Assembly (NCBI GenBank): GCA_034211175.1
Contig: JAXHUH010000211.1
Span: 1-22,832 of the forward strand
DNA: 22,832 nucleotides
Source: JAXHUH01 sp034211175
GTDB lineage: Bacteria > Actinomycetota > Acidimicrobiia > Acidimicrobiales > CAIXPF01
Direction of reading: 5' to 3'
Below the pieces are notes generated by a model, which saw only the letters and a program-made list of their open reading frames with translations, had not been told where the DNA came from and made no database searches. Below, piece by piece: positions 5,096 to 12,729 of the stretch (position 1 is its first letter; the number at the start of each line of letters is the position of its first letter). The position numbers and the translations under genes are program-made.

Positions 5096-6477
5096 GCGCG
5101 GCCGACGTCGGAGCGCACCGCGGCCACCATCGACGCCGTGGCGTCGTCGACCGTGACGAACCCCCGCTCCAGGTTTCGGGCGATCACGAAGGTCGCGGCG
5201 CGGACGTAGTCGTCGTGGCTGGGGTAGAGCGCGGCGATGGTCTCCTCGTCGAGCGGTGTGGTCGAGCCGAGCAGCGGACAGAGGCCGTCGCCGGCGTTGA
5301 AGCCGCTGTGGCCCGCCGTCGGCACCGCGATCGCCGCGAGCCGGATCCCGCCGAGGGCGTTGCCGAGGTCGTCGCGCACGACCACGCCGTCGGCCGTTCG
5401 CGTCAGCCGGGGCGCGTTGGCCGGTGGGACGCCGGGCGCGGCCCATCGGACGAGCGCGTCGATGGCGCCCCGCAGGACGTGCTGGCCGGGCACGCCGGCC
5501 GGGGCGGGCGCGTCGCAGGTCGGGATCGCCAGTGCCTCGGCGCCCACGTCGCGCAGCAGCGCCACCTCGGCGCCGAGCTCGCCGAGCACCGACGCCGGTG
5601 CGGTGCCGGCCACCTCCCAGCGGCGGTAGCGGTCGCCGTCCGGGCGGGGCTCGAGGATCGTGGCGTCGAGCTCGGACAGCACGTGGAGCACCGGCACCCC
5701 CGGGTCCACGGCCGGTGCCGGGCCGACCACGAACGCGTAGCCGTCGTAGTAGCCCGCCGCGGGCGGACCGGTCGCGCGGGCGGTGGACTTCGCGGCCCGG
5801 TCGGTCACCACGTCGGCGAGCGCCCCGGCCGCACCCCGGGCGCCGACCGCCAGGAGCTGGGTCGGCCGCAGCTCACCGAGGAGCCCGTAGGAGCGCAGGA
5901 GCGCGGTGGCGACGTCGTCGAGCGCGGTCGCGGCCGCGGTCTCGTCGACCGACAGCGCGCCGTACCGGGCCGGGCTCCACGACCGCAGGTGCGCGGCGGC
6001 GACCGGCGAGACCGTCACGCCGACCCAGGCGTGGCCCCGTGTGGTCAGCAGCTGCGACGACGCCGTCCACACGGCGTCGAGGTCGAAGCCGGCGTCCGCG
6101 TTCTGCCACTCCACCAGCGCGGTGCCGCTGAACGCGGCGATCGTCGTCGGGCGTCGCACGAGCAGGCGGGTCGTGGACGAGCCGCTCGTGATCAGGAACT
6201 CCTCCTCGACGTAGCCGGCGAGGGCCAGGTCGGGACCGGCGGCGAGCCACGGCGCGGTCTGTGAGATCGACGACGCCTCCGGGTCGCCGAACTCGGCGGC
6301 GGGCAACGGGCCCTCGATCAGCGGCTCCTCGCCGACCGACACCGGCGGGGCGGTCGGGCCCGCAAGACCCTGGGCCGGCGTCACCGACCAGGCGCCGGCC
6401 GGCGCGACGGCAGCGACCGCGACCGCACCGAGCACGAACACCGCGACCAGCGCGGTCCCGGTCAGCCCGCGTCGCAC
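5068..6477 (-). CDS. Exported alpha/beta-hydrolase-domain protein, probably lacking its nucleophile (469 aa)
   Basis: The GTG at 6477 gives MRRGLTGTALVAVFVLGAVAV, a signal-peptide-like N-terminus. A TTG at 6489 that overlaps the upstream stop is an alternative. Features of the secreted alpha/beta hydrolase-domain family (PF20091-like, from memory) are visible: FLITSGSSTTRLLVRRP, FSGTALVEWQNADAGFDLDAVW, GHAWVGVTVSPVAA, YGFLG-type YGLLGELRPTQLLAVGARGAAGAL, and a C-terminal AGHSGFN...CPLLGSTTPLD. The usual nucleophile elbow of this family is close to GxSQSA. Here it reads GARGAAG with no serine, so catalysis is doubtful. It is transcribed after the DinB-like gene (8-nt gap) and overlaps the convergent plus-strand gene by 28 bp. 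The family call is moderate. Confidence 0.72.
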   Translation of the reverse strand: MRRGLTGTALVAVFVLGAVAVAAVAPAGAWSVTPAQGLAGPTAPPVSVGEEPLIEGPLPAAEFGDPEASSISQTAPWLAAGPDLALAGYVEEEFLITSGSSTTRLLVRRPTTIAAFSGTALVEWQNADAGFDLDAVWTASSQLLTTRGHAWVGVTVSPVAAAHLRSWSPARYGALSVDETAAATALDDVATALLRSYGLLGELRPTQLLAVGARGAAGALADVVTDRAAKSTARATGPPAAGYYDGYAFVVGPAPAVDPGVPVLHVLSELDATILEPRPDGDRYRRWEVAGTAPASVLGELGAEVALLRDVGAEALAIPTCDAPAPAGVPGQHVLRGAIDALVRWAAPGVPPANAPRLTRTADGVVVRDDLGNALGGIRLAAIAVPTAGHSGFNAGDGLCPLLGSTTPLDEETIAALYPSHDDYVRAATFVIARNLERGFVTVDDATASMVAAVRSDVGRAQQSSSTSE

Positions 6478-6485
6478 GACGGTGC

Positions 6486-7004
6486 TCAACGGCTGCGCGT
6501 GCGCAGCGCGGCCAGGTCGGCTTCGAAGTCGCGGAGGTTGCCGCTCACGGTCGCCATCGCCTCGGTCAGCAGCTCGTGCGCCGTCGTCGATCCGTCGTCC
6601 GCCACCTTGGCGGTGCGCCCCCAGGCGTTGGCCGGCGCCCGCTCGACCACGTCGGCGAACGAACCGGCCTCCTCCTCGAGCAGGTCGATCTCCTCGGCGA
6701 CGGTGGACGCCGTCTCCGCCGGCCACTCCCGGCGGGAGCGGTCGAGCACCGCGGGGTGCAGCGTCGGCTCGTCGTGGGTCAGGGTCTGGTCGACGGCGTG
6801 GCCGAGCAGCGCCAACGAGCGCGCGGTGTCGATCACGACCTCGCGCGGTGAGCGGCCGCTGGGGGCGACCGTGTCCGCCAGCTCCTCGGGATCGGGGTCG
6901 TTGCGCTCCGCGTTGCGCAACGGTGCCCGGAACCGTCGGGGGAACGATCGCAGCGCGGCGACGGCGTCCGCCGGCGCCAGCTTCGAGAACGCCGTCCTGT
7001 CCAC
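6486..7004 (-). CDS. DinB-like four-helix protein, putative (172 aa)
   Basis: The GTG at 7004 has GGGGAGG about 5 nt upstream, a clear start. The protein is all-helical and acidic, without signal peptide or membrane segment. The C-terminal part, WGRTAKVADDGSTTAHELL followed by a long helix, resembles the last helices of DinB/mycothiol-dependent enzymes (WxR ... T..ELL). However, the metal-binding His triad is not evident, with only scattered histidines at LGHAVDQ, DEPTLHP and TAHELL. The superfamily assignment is tentative. It is the first gene of a two-gene minus-strand unit with the hydrolase-domain gene, and is divergent from the phospholipid operon. Confidence 0.6.
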   Translation of the reverse strand: MDRTAFSKLAPADAVAALRSFPRRFRAPLRNAERNDPDPEELADTVAPSGRSPREVVIDTARSLALLGHAVDQTLTHDEPTLHPAVLDRSRREWPAETASTVAEEIDLLEEEAGSFADVVERAPANAWGRTAKVADDGSTTAHELLTEAMATVSGNLRDFEADLAALRTRSR

Positions 7005-7151
7005 TGCAACCTCCCCGAACGACCCGGCAGCGCATCTCGACCCCGGTGGGCCCCGTGCCGGTGGCGCTCGACACTAGTGGCGCCCGCCACGTTGACCCGA
7101 CCCGCCGCCGGCGACGTGACCGGTGCCGCGGGCCGCCGCACGGCGCGTCGC

Positions 7152-7157
7152 TACACT
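7152..7157 (+). promoter_or_regulatory. -10 box (TACACT) of the phospholipid/PIM operon
   Basis: TACACT fits the TANNNT consensus 35 nt before the ATG at 7193, leaving about 30 nt of 5'UTR with AGGAG. No recognisable -35 was seen. Confidence 0.5.
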
Positions 7158-7192
7158 CGTGTCGTTCGCCTCCGCTTCCTCGAGGAGCCCTC

Positions 7193-7912
7193 ATGTTCGA
7201 CGGCCACTGGCGGTCGCCCATAGAGCAGGGCCTGGCGCCGATCGGCCGCGGCCTGCGCCGCGCCGGCATCAGCGCCGACGTGATCACCGTCGCCGGCCTG
7301 GTCATGTCGTGTGCCACGGCCGTCGCCATCGGCACGGGTCACTTCCGGCTCGCCTTCCTGTTCCTGTTGCTGACCGGCATCCCCGACGCGCTCGACGGCG
7401 CCGTGGCCAAGGCGGCCGGCACCTCGTCGACTCGGGGCGCGTTCTTCGACTCCGTCGCCGACCGGGTCACCGACGCGATGTTGTTCTTCGGCATCGCGTG
7501 GTGGTTCGCCGAGGACCGCGGCGGCACGATCGTGCTGCTGCCGTTCGCGGCGTTCGCGGTCGCCTCGCTCGTCTCCTACCAGCGGGCCAAGGCCGAGTCG
7601 CTCGGTCTCCAGGCCAAGGGCGGGATCATGGAGCGCGCCGAGCGGGTCATCGTGCTCGGCCTCGGCCTGCTGTTCCCCGAGTTCCTCGTCGGGGTGCTGT
7701 GGGTCCTGCTCACGCTGACCGCGCTCACCGCCGTCCAGCGGTTCGTGAAGGTGTGGCGCCAGGCCGATCGCCCGCCGCGGGTTCGCCCGACCCGGCGTCG
7801 CCGCACCCGCCGCCAGAACCGGCGCACCCGCTCGTCGACGTGGGCCAACGGCGCGTGGTCGGCCGAGCGCCGCGCCGAGCGGCGCCGCAACCGCCCGACC
7901 AGCACCGACTGA
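7193..7912 (+). CDS. CDP-alcohol phosphatidyltransferase, probable phosphatidylinositol-phosphate synthase (239 aa)
   Basis: The ATG at 7193 has AGGAG (7183-7187) 5 nt upstream. This is a multi-helix membrane protein with the CDP-alcohol phosphotransferase motif: D65, D68, G69, A72, then G82, D86, D90 (DALDGAVAK ... RGAFFDSVAD). The consensus Arg after the Ala is Lys73 here. The two-step context with a PatA-like acyltransferase and PimA indicates it condenses CDP-diacylglycerol with inositol phosphate, the first step of PIM synthesis. Phosphatidylglycerophosphate synthase is the main alternative. The last ~50 residues are a soluble Arg-rich tail (RVRPTRRRRTRRQNRR), longer than in many homologues. 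It is followed by the acyltransferase gene after 8 nt. Confidence 0.88.
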   Translation: MFDGHWRSPIEQGLAPIGRGLRRAGISADVITVAGLVMSCATAVAIGTGHFRLAFLFLLLTGIPDALDGAVAKAAGTSSTRGAFFDSVADRVTDAMLFFGIAWWFAEDRGGTIVLLPFAAFAVASLVSYQRAKAESLGLQAKGGIMERAERVIVLGLGLLFPEFLVGVLWVLLTLTALTAVQRFVKVWRQADRPPRVRPTRRRRTRRQNRRTRSSTWANGAWSAERRAERRRNRPTSTD

Positions 7913-7920
7913 CCGGGCCC

Positions 7921-8823
7921 GTGGCGCCGCCGGTCGTCCGGGCGTACGCGGCCGGCGCCGCCCTCGCCCAGCGCGTCCCGGCGCCGTTGGCGCGCCTGGG
8001 GGCCACCGCCGCCGGCGCGATCGCCGCGTCGTTGTCCGCCGACCGTCGTCGGGTCGTCGAGCGCAACCTCGCCCGCATCGACCCCCGCGCCGAGCCCGCC
8101 GGCCGCCGTCGCGAGGTCATCGAGACGTTCGCCAGCTACGGCCGCTACTGGGCCGAGTCGTTCCGTCTGCCGGCGGTGCCGCTCGACGTGTTGGACGACG
8201 GCCTCGACTACGAGGGCTACGAGCACATCTGCCGGGCCCGTGAGCAGGGCAACGGCGTCATCATCGTCCTGCCCCACCTCGGCGGGTGGGAGTGGGCGGC
8301 CATGTGGCTGACCCGCATCGCGCAGGTGCCGGTCACCGCGGTGGTCGAGGCGCTCGAGCCGCCCGAGCTGTTCGAGTGGTTCGCCGACCTGCGCCGCGAC
8401 CTCGGCATGGCGGTCGTACCGCTCGGTCCCGGGGCCGCGGCGGCCGTGATGGGTGCGCTGCGCGACAACCACGTCCTGTGCCTGCTCTCCGACCGCGACA
8501 TCACCGGCGGCGGGGTCGAGGTCGAGCTGTTCGGCGAGACGACCACGATCCCGGCCGGGCCGGCGACGCTGGCGCTGCGCAGCGGCGCGCCGATCGTCCC
8601 GGCGGCCGTCTACTTCGCGGGTCACCGGCGGTGCTGCCGGCTGCTGGAGCCGGTTCCGGCCGAGCGGCGCGGCCGCCTGCGCGACGACGTGGCCCGCATC
8701 AGCGGCGACATCGCGACGGCGATGGAGACGCTGATCCGCGAGGCCCCGACCCAGTGGCACGTGATGCAGCCGAACTGGCCGAGCGACCGGGCCGCCCTTT
8801 CGACGAACGCCGTTTCGGCCTAG
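7921..8823 (+). CDS. Phosphatidylinositol mannoside acyltransferase, PatA-like (300 aa)
   Basis: The GTG at 7921 lies 8 nt after the previous stop, so the gene is probably translationally coupled; no strong Shine-Dalgarno is visible. It belongs to the lysophospholipid acyltransferase/LpxL-HtrB family. RNLARIDP near residue 48 and the catalytic HX4E motif, H119 to E124 in HLGGWEWA, are clear. Further family blocks are LLSDRDITGGGVEVELFGE (about 178-196), PAGPATLALRSGAPIVPA, and a C-terminal QWHVMQPNW. Placement between the CDP-alcohol transferase and pimA matches the mycobacterial patA locus. PatA transfers an acyl chain to a mannose of PIM at the inner face of the membrane. The specific substrate is inferred from context. 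Confidence 0.88.
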   Translation: MAPPVVRAYAAGAALAQRVPAPLARLGATAAGAIAASLSADRRRVVERNLARIDPRAEPAGRRREVIETFASYGRYWAESFRLPAVPLDVLDDGLDYEGYEHICRAREQGNGVIIVLPHLGGWEWAAMWLTRIAQVPVTAVVEALEPPELFEWFADLRRDLGMAVVPLGPGAAAAVMGALRDNHVLCLLSDRDITGGGVEVELFGETTTIPAGPATLALRSGAPIVPAAVYFAGHRRCCRLLEPVPAERRGRLRDDVARISGDIATAMETLIREAPTQWHVMQPNWPSDRAALSTNAVSA

Positions 8824-8826
8824 CGT
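8821..8826 (+). promoter_or_regulatory. -10 box (TAGCGT) predicting a leaderless pimA mRNA
   Basis: TAGCGT overlaps the stop codon of the acyltransferase gene and is followed by exactly 7 nt and then GTG (8834). That places transcription initiation at or next to the start codon. The same spacing occurs before pdxS and ruvC. Confidence 0.45.
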
Positions 8827-8833
8827 GGTGGCC

Positions 8834-9910
8834 GTGCGCATCGGTCTGGTGTGCCCCTACAGCCTGACGGTGCCGGGAGGCGTCCAGAACCAGGTGTTGG
8901 CGCTCGCGCGGGCCCTGCGGGCGTCGGGGCACGACGTGAGGGTTCTCGGTCCCTGTGACGGGCCGCCGCCGGATGCCGGGGTGACCCCGCTCGGCGACAG
9001 CATCCCCACGGCCGCCAACGGGTCGATCGCACCGCTCGCCCCCGACCCGGCAGCCCAGCTGCGCACCATTCGGGCGCTGTGGGACGAGTCGTTCGACGTC
9101 ATCAACGTCCACGAGCCGCTCGCGCCCGGGCCAACGGTCACGACCCTCCTGCTCAAGACCGCGCCGCTGGTCGGGACGTTCCACGCTGCGGGCACGAGCG
9201 CCGCCTACCGCTGGCTCCGCCCGGGGACCCGCTTCCTCGCCCGGCGCCTCGACGTGCGCTGTGCGGTGTCGGCCGATGCGGTCGAGCTGGCCGGCCGGTC
9301 GCTCGGCGGCTCGTACGTCGAGGTGTTCAACGGCATCGAGGTCGAGCGCATCTCGAAGGCGACGCCGACGCCGACGGAGGGGCCGACCATCTTCTTCTGC
9401 AGCCGCCACGAGCCCCGCAAGGGCCTGGCCCAGCTGCTCGAGGCGTTCTCGCCGCTGCCGGCCCACACCCGTCTGTGGGTCGCGTCCGACGGCCCCGAGA
9501 CCCAGCGCCTGCGCCAGCGCCACGCCGGTGATCCCCGCATCGCCTGGCTGGGCCGCATCACCGACGAGGAGAAGGCCGAGCGCCTGGCCGGGGCCGACGT
9601 GTTCTGTGCGCCGTCGCTGCACGGCGAGTCGTTCGGGATCGTCCTGCTCGAGGCGATGGCGGCGAAGACCGTGGTCGTGGCGAGCAGCCTGGCCGGCTAC
9701 CGCAACGTCGCCCGCCCCGACATCGACGCCCTGCTGACCGAGCCCGGCGACGTCGCCGCCCTCACCGAGGCGCTGCGCCGCGGTCTCGAGGACCCGGTCA
9801 CCGCCCGACGGCTGGTGGCCTCCGGCGAGCAGCGGGCCCGGGGGTACTCGATGGCCAGCCTCGCCGAGCGGTACCTGGAGATCTTCGAGCCGCTGGTCGA
9901 TCGGCGGTGA
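8834..9910 (+). CDS. pimA: Phosphatidyl-myo-inositol mannosyltransferase PimA-like GT4 glycosyltransferase (358 aa)
   Basis: I chose the GTG at 8834 because it gives MRIGLVCPYS directly and lies 7 nt after a TAGCGT box; GTGs at 8825 and 8828 are in frame. No Shine-Dalgarno is present. N-terminal GT-B motifs are VPGGVQNQVLALARAL (donor and lipid cleft) and INVHEPLAPGP. The C-terminal half has SRHEPRKGLAQLLEAF and the GT4 EX7E motif in HGESFGIVLLEAMA. The enzyme transfers the first mannose from GDP-mannose to phosphatidylinositol at the cytoplasmic membrane face. Gene order with the upstream lipid genes equals that of mycobacteria, which supports PimA over other GT4 enzymes. Confidence 0.9.
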   Translation: MRIGLVCPYSLTVPGGVQNQVLALARALRASGHDVRVLGPCDGPPPDAGVTPLGDSIPTAANGSIAPLAPDPAAQLRTIRALWDESFDVINVHEPLAPGPTVTTLLLKTAPLVGTFHAAGTSAAYRWLRPGTRFLARRLDVRCAVSADAVELAGRSLGGSYVEVFNGIEVERISKATPTPTEGPTIFFCSRHEPRKGLAQLLEAFSPLPAHTRLWVASDGPETQRLRQRHAGDPRIAWLGRITDEEKAERLAGADVFCAPSLHGESFGIVLLEAMAAKTVVVASSLAGYRNVARPDIDALLTEPGDVAALTEALRRGLEDPVTARRLVASGEQRARGYSMASLAERYLEIFEPLVDRR

Positions 9911-9949
9911 TCCGCGGCCGATGGCCGGTCGCAGGTCGCGCCGCGGCGA

Positions 9950-9955
9950 TATGAT
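9950..9955 (+). promoter_or_regulatory. -10 box (TATGAT) of lemA-htpX
   Basis: TATGAT is near-consensus and stands out in very GC-rich sequence 30 nt before the lemA ATG. No convincing -35 was found. Confidence 0.55.
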
Positions 9956-9985
9956 CTCGCCGTACGCCAGCCCTCAAGGAGCCCC

Positions 9986-10543
9986 ATGGGTGTCATCGTG
10001 CTCATCGTCGTCATCGTGCTCGTCGTGGCCGTGGCGCTGTTCCTCGTGGCTCAGTACAACGGGCTGATCAAGCTGCGGAACCGCATCGAGGCGGCGTGGG
10101 CCCAGATCGACGTCCAGCTGAAGCGGCGCTACGACCTCATCCCCAACCTGGTCGAGACCGTGAAGGCCTACGCCGGCCACGAGCGCGAGACCCTCGAGGC
10201 CGTCATCGCAGCCCGCAACGCCGCCATCACCGCGACCGGCGAGCACGAGCAGGCCGAGGCCGAGAACGCCATCTCCGGCGCCCTGAAGTCGGTGTTCGCC
10301 CTGTCCGAGGCGTACCCGCAGCTGCGGGCCAACGAGAACTTCCGGGAGCTCCAGGAGGAGCTGACCTCCACCGAGGACAAGATCGCCTACTCGCGGCAGT
10401 TCTTCAACGACTCGGTCAACAAGTACAACACCAAGATCCAGCAGTTCCCGGCCGTGCTCATCGCCAACTCGATGGGCTTCAAGCCCCGGGAGTACTTCGA
10501 GGCCGAGGGCGACGCCCGCGGCAACGTGCGCGTGCAGTTCTGA
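9986..10543 (+). CDS. lemA: LemA family membrane protein (185 aa)
   Basis: The ATG at 9986 has AAGGAG (9976-9981) 4 nt upstream. One N-terminal membrane helix (about 2-22) is followed by the family-defining coiled, helical domain: YNGLIKLRNRIEAAWAQIDV, LKRRYDLIPNLVETVKAYA, EAYPQLRANENFRELQEELTSTEDKIAYSRQFFNDSV and a C-terminal FPAVLIANSMGFKPREYFE. Length is typical. The molecular role of LemA is poorly defined, but it is often paired with HtpX or another membrane protease, as here (6-nt gap to htpX). It begins a unit under the TATGAT box. Confidence 0.95.
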   Translation: MGVIVLIVVIVLVVAVALFLVAQYNGLIKLRNRIEAAWAQIDVQLKRRYDLIPNLVETVKAYAGHERETLEAVIAARNAAITATGEHEQAEAENAISGALKSVFALSEAYPQLRANENFRELQEELTSTEDKIAYSRQFFNDSVNKYNTKIQQFPAVLIANSMGFKPREYFEAEGDARGNVRVQF

Positions 10544-10549
10544 TCGAAG

Positions 10550-11455
10550 TTGTACGACCAGGTCGCCCAGAACAAGCGGCGCTCCGCGCTGCTCATCGTC
10601 GCCTTCGCCCTCTTCACGGCCCTCGTGCTGGCGGTCGTCGCCTACGCGTTCGGCTTCGGCATGCCCGGCGTCGCGCTCGCCATCGTCCTCGCCGGCGGCT
10701 CGTCGTTCCTCTCGTACTGGAAGTCCGACTCGATCGCGCTGGCGGCGAGCCGGGCCAAGCCGGCCGACCCGGATGAGTACGCCCGGCTCCACAACCTCGT
10801 CGAGGGCCTCTGCATCGCCAGCGGGCTGCCCAAGCCGCGGCTCTACATCATCGAGGACGACGCGCCCAACGCCTTCGCCACGGGCCGCAACCCGCGCCAC
10901 GCCGCGGTCGCGGTCACGACCGGCCTGCTGGAGAAGCTGAACCGGGTCGAGCTCGAGGGCGTCCTCGCCCACGAGCTCAGCCACGTCAAGAACTACGACA
11001 TCCTCGTCGGCACCCTGGCGGTGACGATGGTCGGCGTCCTCGCCCTGCTCGCCGACCTGTCGTTCCGGTTCATGTGGCTGTCGGGCCACCGCCGCTCGAG
11101 CAGCAACGACAACGCCGGTCCCCAGGCGATCCTGGCGGTCGTCGGCATCGTGCTGCTCATCCTGGCGCCGATCGCGGCCCGGATGATGCACTTCGCCGTC
11201 AGCCGCCGACGGGAGTCGCTGGCCGACTTCTCCGGGGTCGAGATGACCCGGTACCCGCCGGGCCTGATCTCGGCGCTCGAGAAGCTGAAGGCCGACCAGA
11301 CGGTCGTCCGGTCGGGCTCGCGGGCGACGGCGCACATGTGGATCGAGGACCCGATGCCCCAGAAGAAGGCGGACGGGAACCTCTCCAAGCTGAACCGCTG
11401 GTTCAACACCCACCCGCCGCTCGACGAGCGGATCGCCGCCCTCCGCGAGCTGTAG
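10550..11455 (+). CDS. htpX: HtpX-like M48 membrane zinc metalloprotease (301 aa)
   Basis: The start is a TTG at 10550, 6 nt after lemA, with a weak GAAG before it; the first residues (MYDQVAQNKRR) fit the family. Two N-terminal helices (about 12-34 and 40-56) and two more (about 152-170 and 193-212) flank the catalytic site. The zinc motif HELSH is at 141-145, and the third ligand is probably E222 in RRRESLADFSG. PKPRLYIIEDDAPNAFATGRNP is the conserved pre-catalytic block. The C-terminal NTHPPLDERIAAL is diagnostic. It degrades misfolded membrane proteins, and coupling to lemA suggests envelope quality control. Confidence 0.95.
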   Translation: MYDQVAQNKRRSALLIVAFALFTALVLAVVAYAFGFGMPGVALAIVLAGGSSFLSYWKSDSIALAASRAKPADPDEYARLHNLVEGLCIASGLPKPRLYIIEDDAPNAFATGRNPRHAAVAVTTGLLEKLNRVELEGVLAHELSHVKNYDILVGTLAVTMVGVLALLADLSFRFMWLSGHRRSSSNDNAGPQAILAVVGIVLLILAPIAARMMHFAVSRRRESLADFSGVEMTRYPPGLISALEKLKADQTVVRSGSRATAHMWIEDPMPQKKADGNLSKLNRWFNTHPPLDERIAALREL

Positions 11456-11457
11456 CC

Positions 11458-11480
11458 CCGGCCGCGCGATCATCGGCCGG
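11458..11480 (+). terminator. 7-bp hairpin between htpX and the first DUF3048 gene
   Basis: CCGGCCG (11458-11464) pairs with CGGCCGG (11474-11480) around a 9-nt loop. It starts 2 nt after the htpX stop and ends on the G of the next GTG start. It could be a weak terminator, or it could mask the start. Confidence 0.4.
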
Positions 11481-12682
11481 TGCGTGACCGGCGGGTTCTG
11501 TTCGTGGGCGGCGGCATCGTGTGGATCGCCGCCGTGGTGGTCGGGTTGGCCGGGCGTGGCGACGCGTCGGGAACCGACCCGGTCCCCGAGCTGGCTTCGG
11601 CGATGGCGGCCGAGGAGCCGGCGGACGACGCCGGGACCGCTTCCCCTGCGTCGACGACCACCGTGGCCGTCGACCAGCGCCCGTCGGCGCCGTTGACCGG
11701 CCTCGCCACCGACCTCGACCCGTCCCGGCCGGCGTTGGCGGTCAAGATCGACGACAGCGACCCCGCCGCCCACCCGCCGATCGGTGTCGCCGACGCCGAC
11801 CGCGTCTACGTCGAGATGGTCGAGGGCGGCACGACCCGGATGCTGGCCGTGTTCTGGAGCACCGACCCGGCGCTGGTCGGCCCCGTCCGCTCGGGCCGCT
11901 CCACCGACGCGGCCATCCTCGGTGAGCTCGGCGAGCCGCTGCTCGCCATGTCCGGCGCCAACGAGGTGTTCCTGTCCCAGCTCGCCTCGGCGCCGCTGGT
12001 CGATCTCCGCTGGGACGCCGCACCCGGTGCCTACGACGAGCTCGACGGCGTCCCCTCGCCCTACCGCCTGGTCGCCGACCCGGCGACGCTGCGCACGGCG
12101 GCCGCCGAGCGGGGGAGCGCCCCGCCGGCTGCGCTGACGTGGCGCGATCCGTCCGACGTGCCGGCCGGTACGCCGCTCGAGGCCGCGGAGATCCGCTACA
12201 GCGGCGGCGGCCGGGTCGTGCGTTGGACCTGGGACCCGGCCGCGAGCGCGGACGCCGCCGAGGACGCGGCCGCAGGGGCCGGCGGCGGTGTCTGGCGCCG
12301 CTCGATCGGCGACCGCGCCCACACCGACGCGGACGGCCGGGCGCTCACCGCAGCCAACGTCGTCGTCCAGCGGGTGCCCTACGTCGACACCGGCCTCGTC
12401 GACCCGGCCGGCTCGTCGGTGCCCGAGGCCGAGCTGGTCGGCTCGGGTGAGGTGCTCGTCCTCACCGCCGGCGGCGCGGTCGAGGGGACCTGGTCGAAGG
12501 CGTCGGCCGCCGCGTCGACCGAGCTGTTCACCACCGATGGTGAACCGATCGCGCTCGACCCCGGTACCACCTGGTTCGAGCTGGTCCCCACAAGTGGTGA
12601 TGTCGCCCGCATCGCCACGGTGGGCACGGGTGCCGACGCCGACGGCGCGCTGCCGAACGCCGGTTCCGAGCCTCTAGATTGA
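11480..12682 (+). CDS. DUF3048-type exported protein, copy 1 (400 aa)
   Basis: The GTG at 11480 gives MRDRRVLFVGGGIVWIAAVVVGLAG, a membrane anchor or signal peptide without a lipobox Cys. A low-complexity spacer (ASPASTTTVAVDQRPSA) leads to PLTGLATD and RPALAVKIDDSDPAAHPPIGVADADRVYVEMVEGGTTRMLAVF. GPVRSGRSTDAAIL follows, as in the DUF3048/YerB family. The C-terminal lobe contains the second family block (TGLVDPAGSSVPEAELVGSGEVLVL ... GTWFELVP). An Ala/Asp-rich insert (ASADAAEDAAAGAGGG, about 254-269) is unusual. The family acts outside the cell; its biochemical role is not established. The next gene is a paralog. Confidence 0.85.
   Translation: MRDRRVLFVGGGIVWIAAVVVGLAGRGDASGTDPVPELASAMAAEEPADDAGTASPASTTTVAVDQRPSAPLTGLATDLDPSRPALAVKIDDSDPAAHPPIGVADADRVYVEMVEGGTTRMLAVFWSTDPALVGPVRSGRSTDAAILGELGEPLLAMSGANEVFLSQLASAPLVDLRWDAAPGAYDELDGVPSPYRLVADPATLRTAAAERGSAPPAALTWRDPSDVPAGTPLEAAEIRYSGGGRVVRWTWDPAASADAAEDAAAGAGGGVWRRSIGDRAHTDADGRALTAANVVVQRVPYVDTGLVDPAGSSVPEAELVGSGEVLVLTAGGAVEGTWSKASAAASTELFTTDGEPIALDPGTTWFELVPTSGDVARIATVGTGADADGALPNAGSEPLD
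12675..12680 (+). promoter_or_regulatory. -10 box (TAGATT) for the second DUF3048 gene
   Basis: TAGATT overlaps the end of the upstream coding sequence. Transcription would start near 12687, giving a ~43-nt leader that contains AGGAG (12714-12718). Confidence 0.4.
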
Positions 12683-12729
12683 TCGACCTGCTTCGACCAG
12701 AAGCCCCCCTCCCAGGAGCAGCCACACCC

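Noticed and set aside
9974..12322. Very long minus-strand open frame (782 codons) across lemA, htpX and a DUF3048 gene
   Set aside because: Shadow of GC-rich plus-strand genes whose families are clear; its translation is low-complexity Arg/Gly/Asp-rich.
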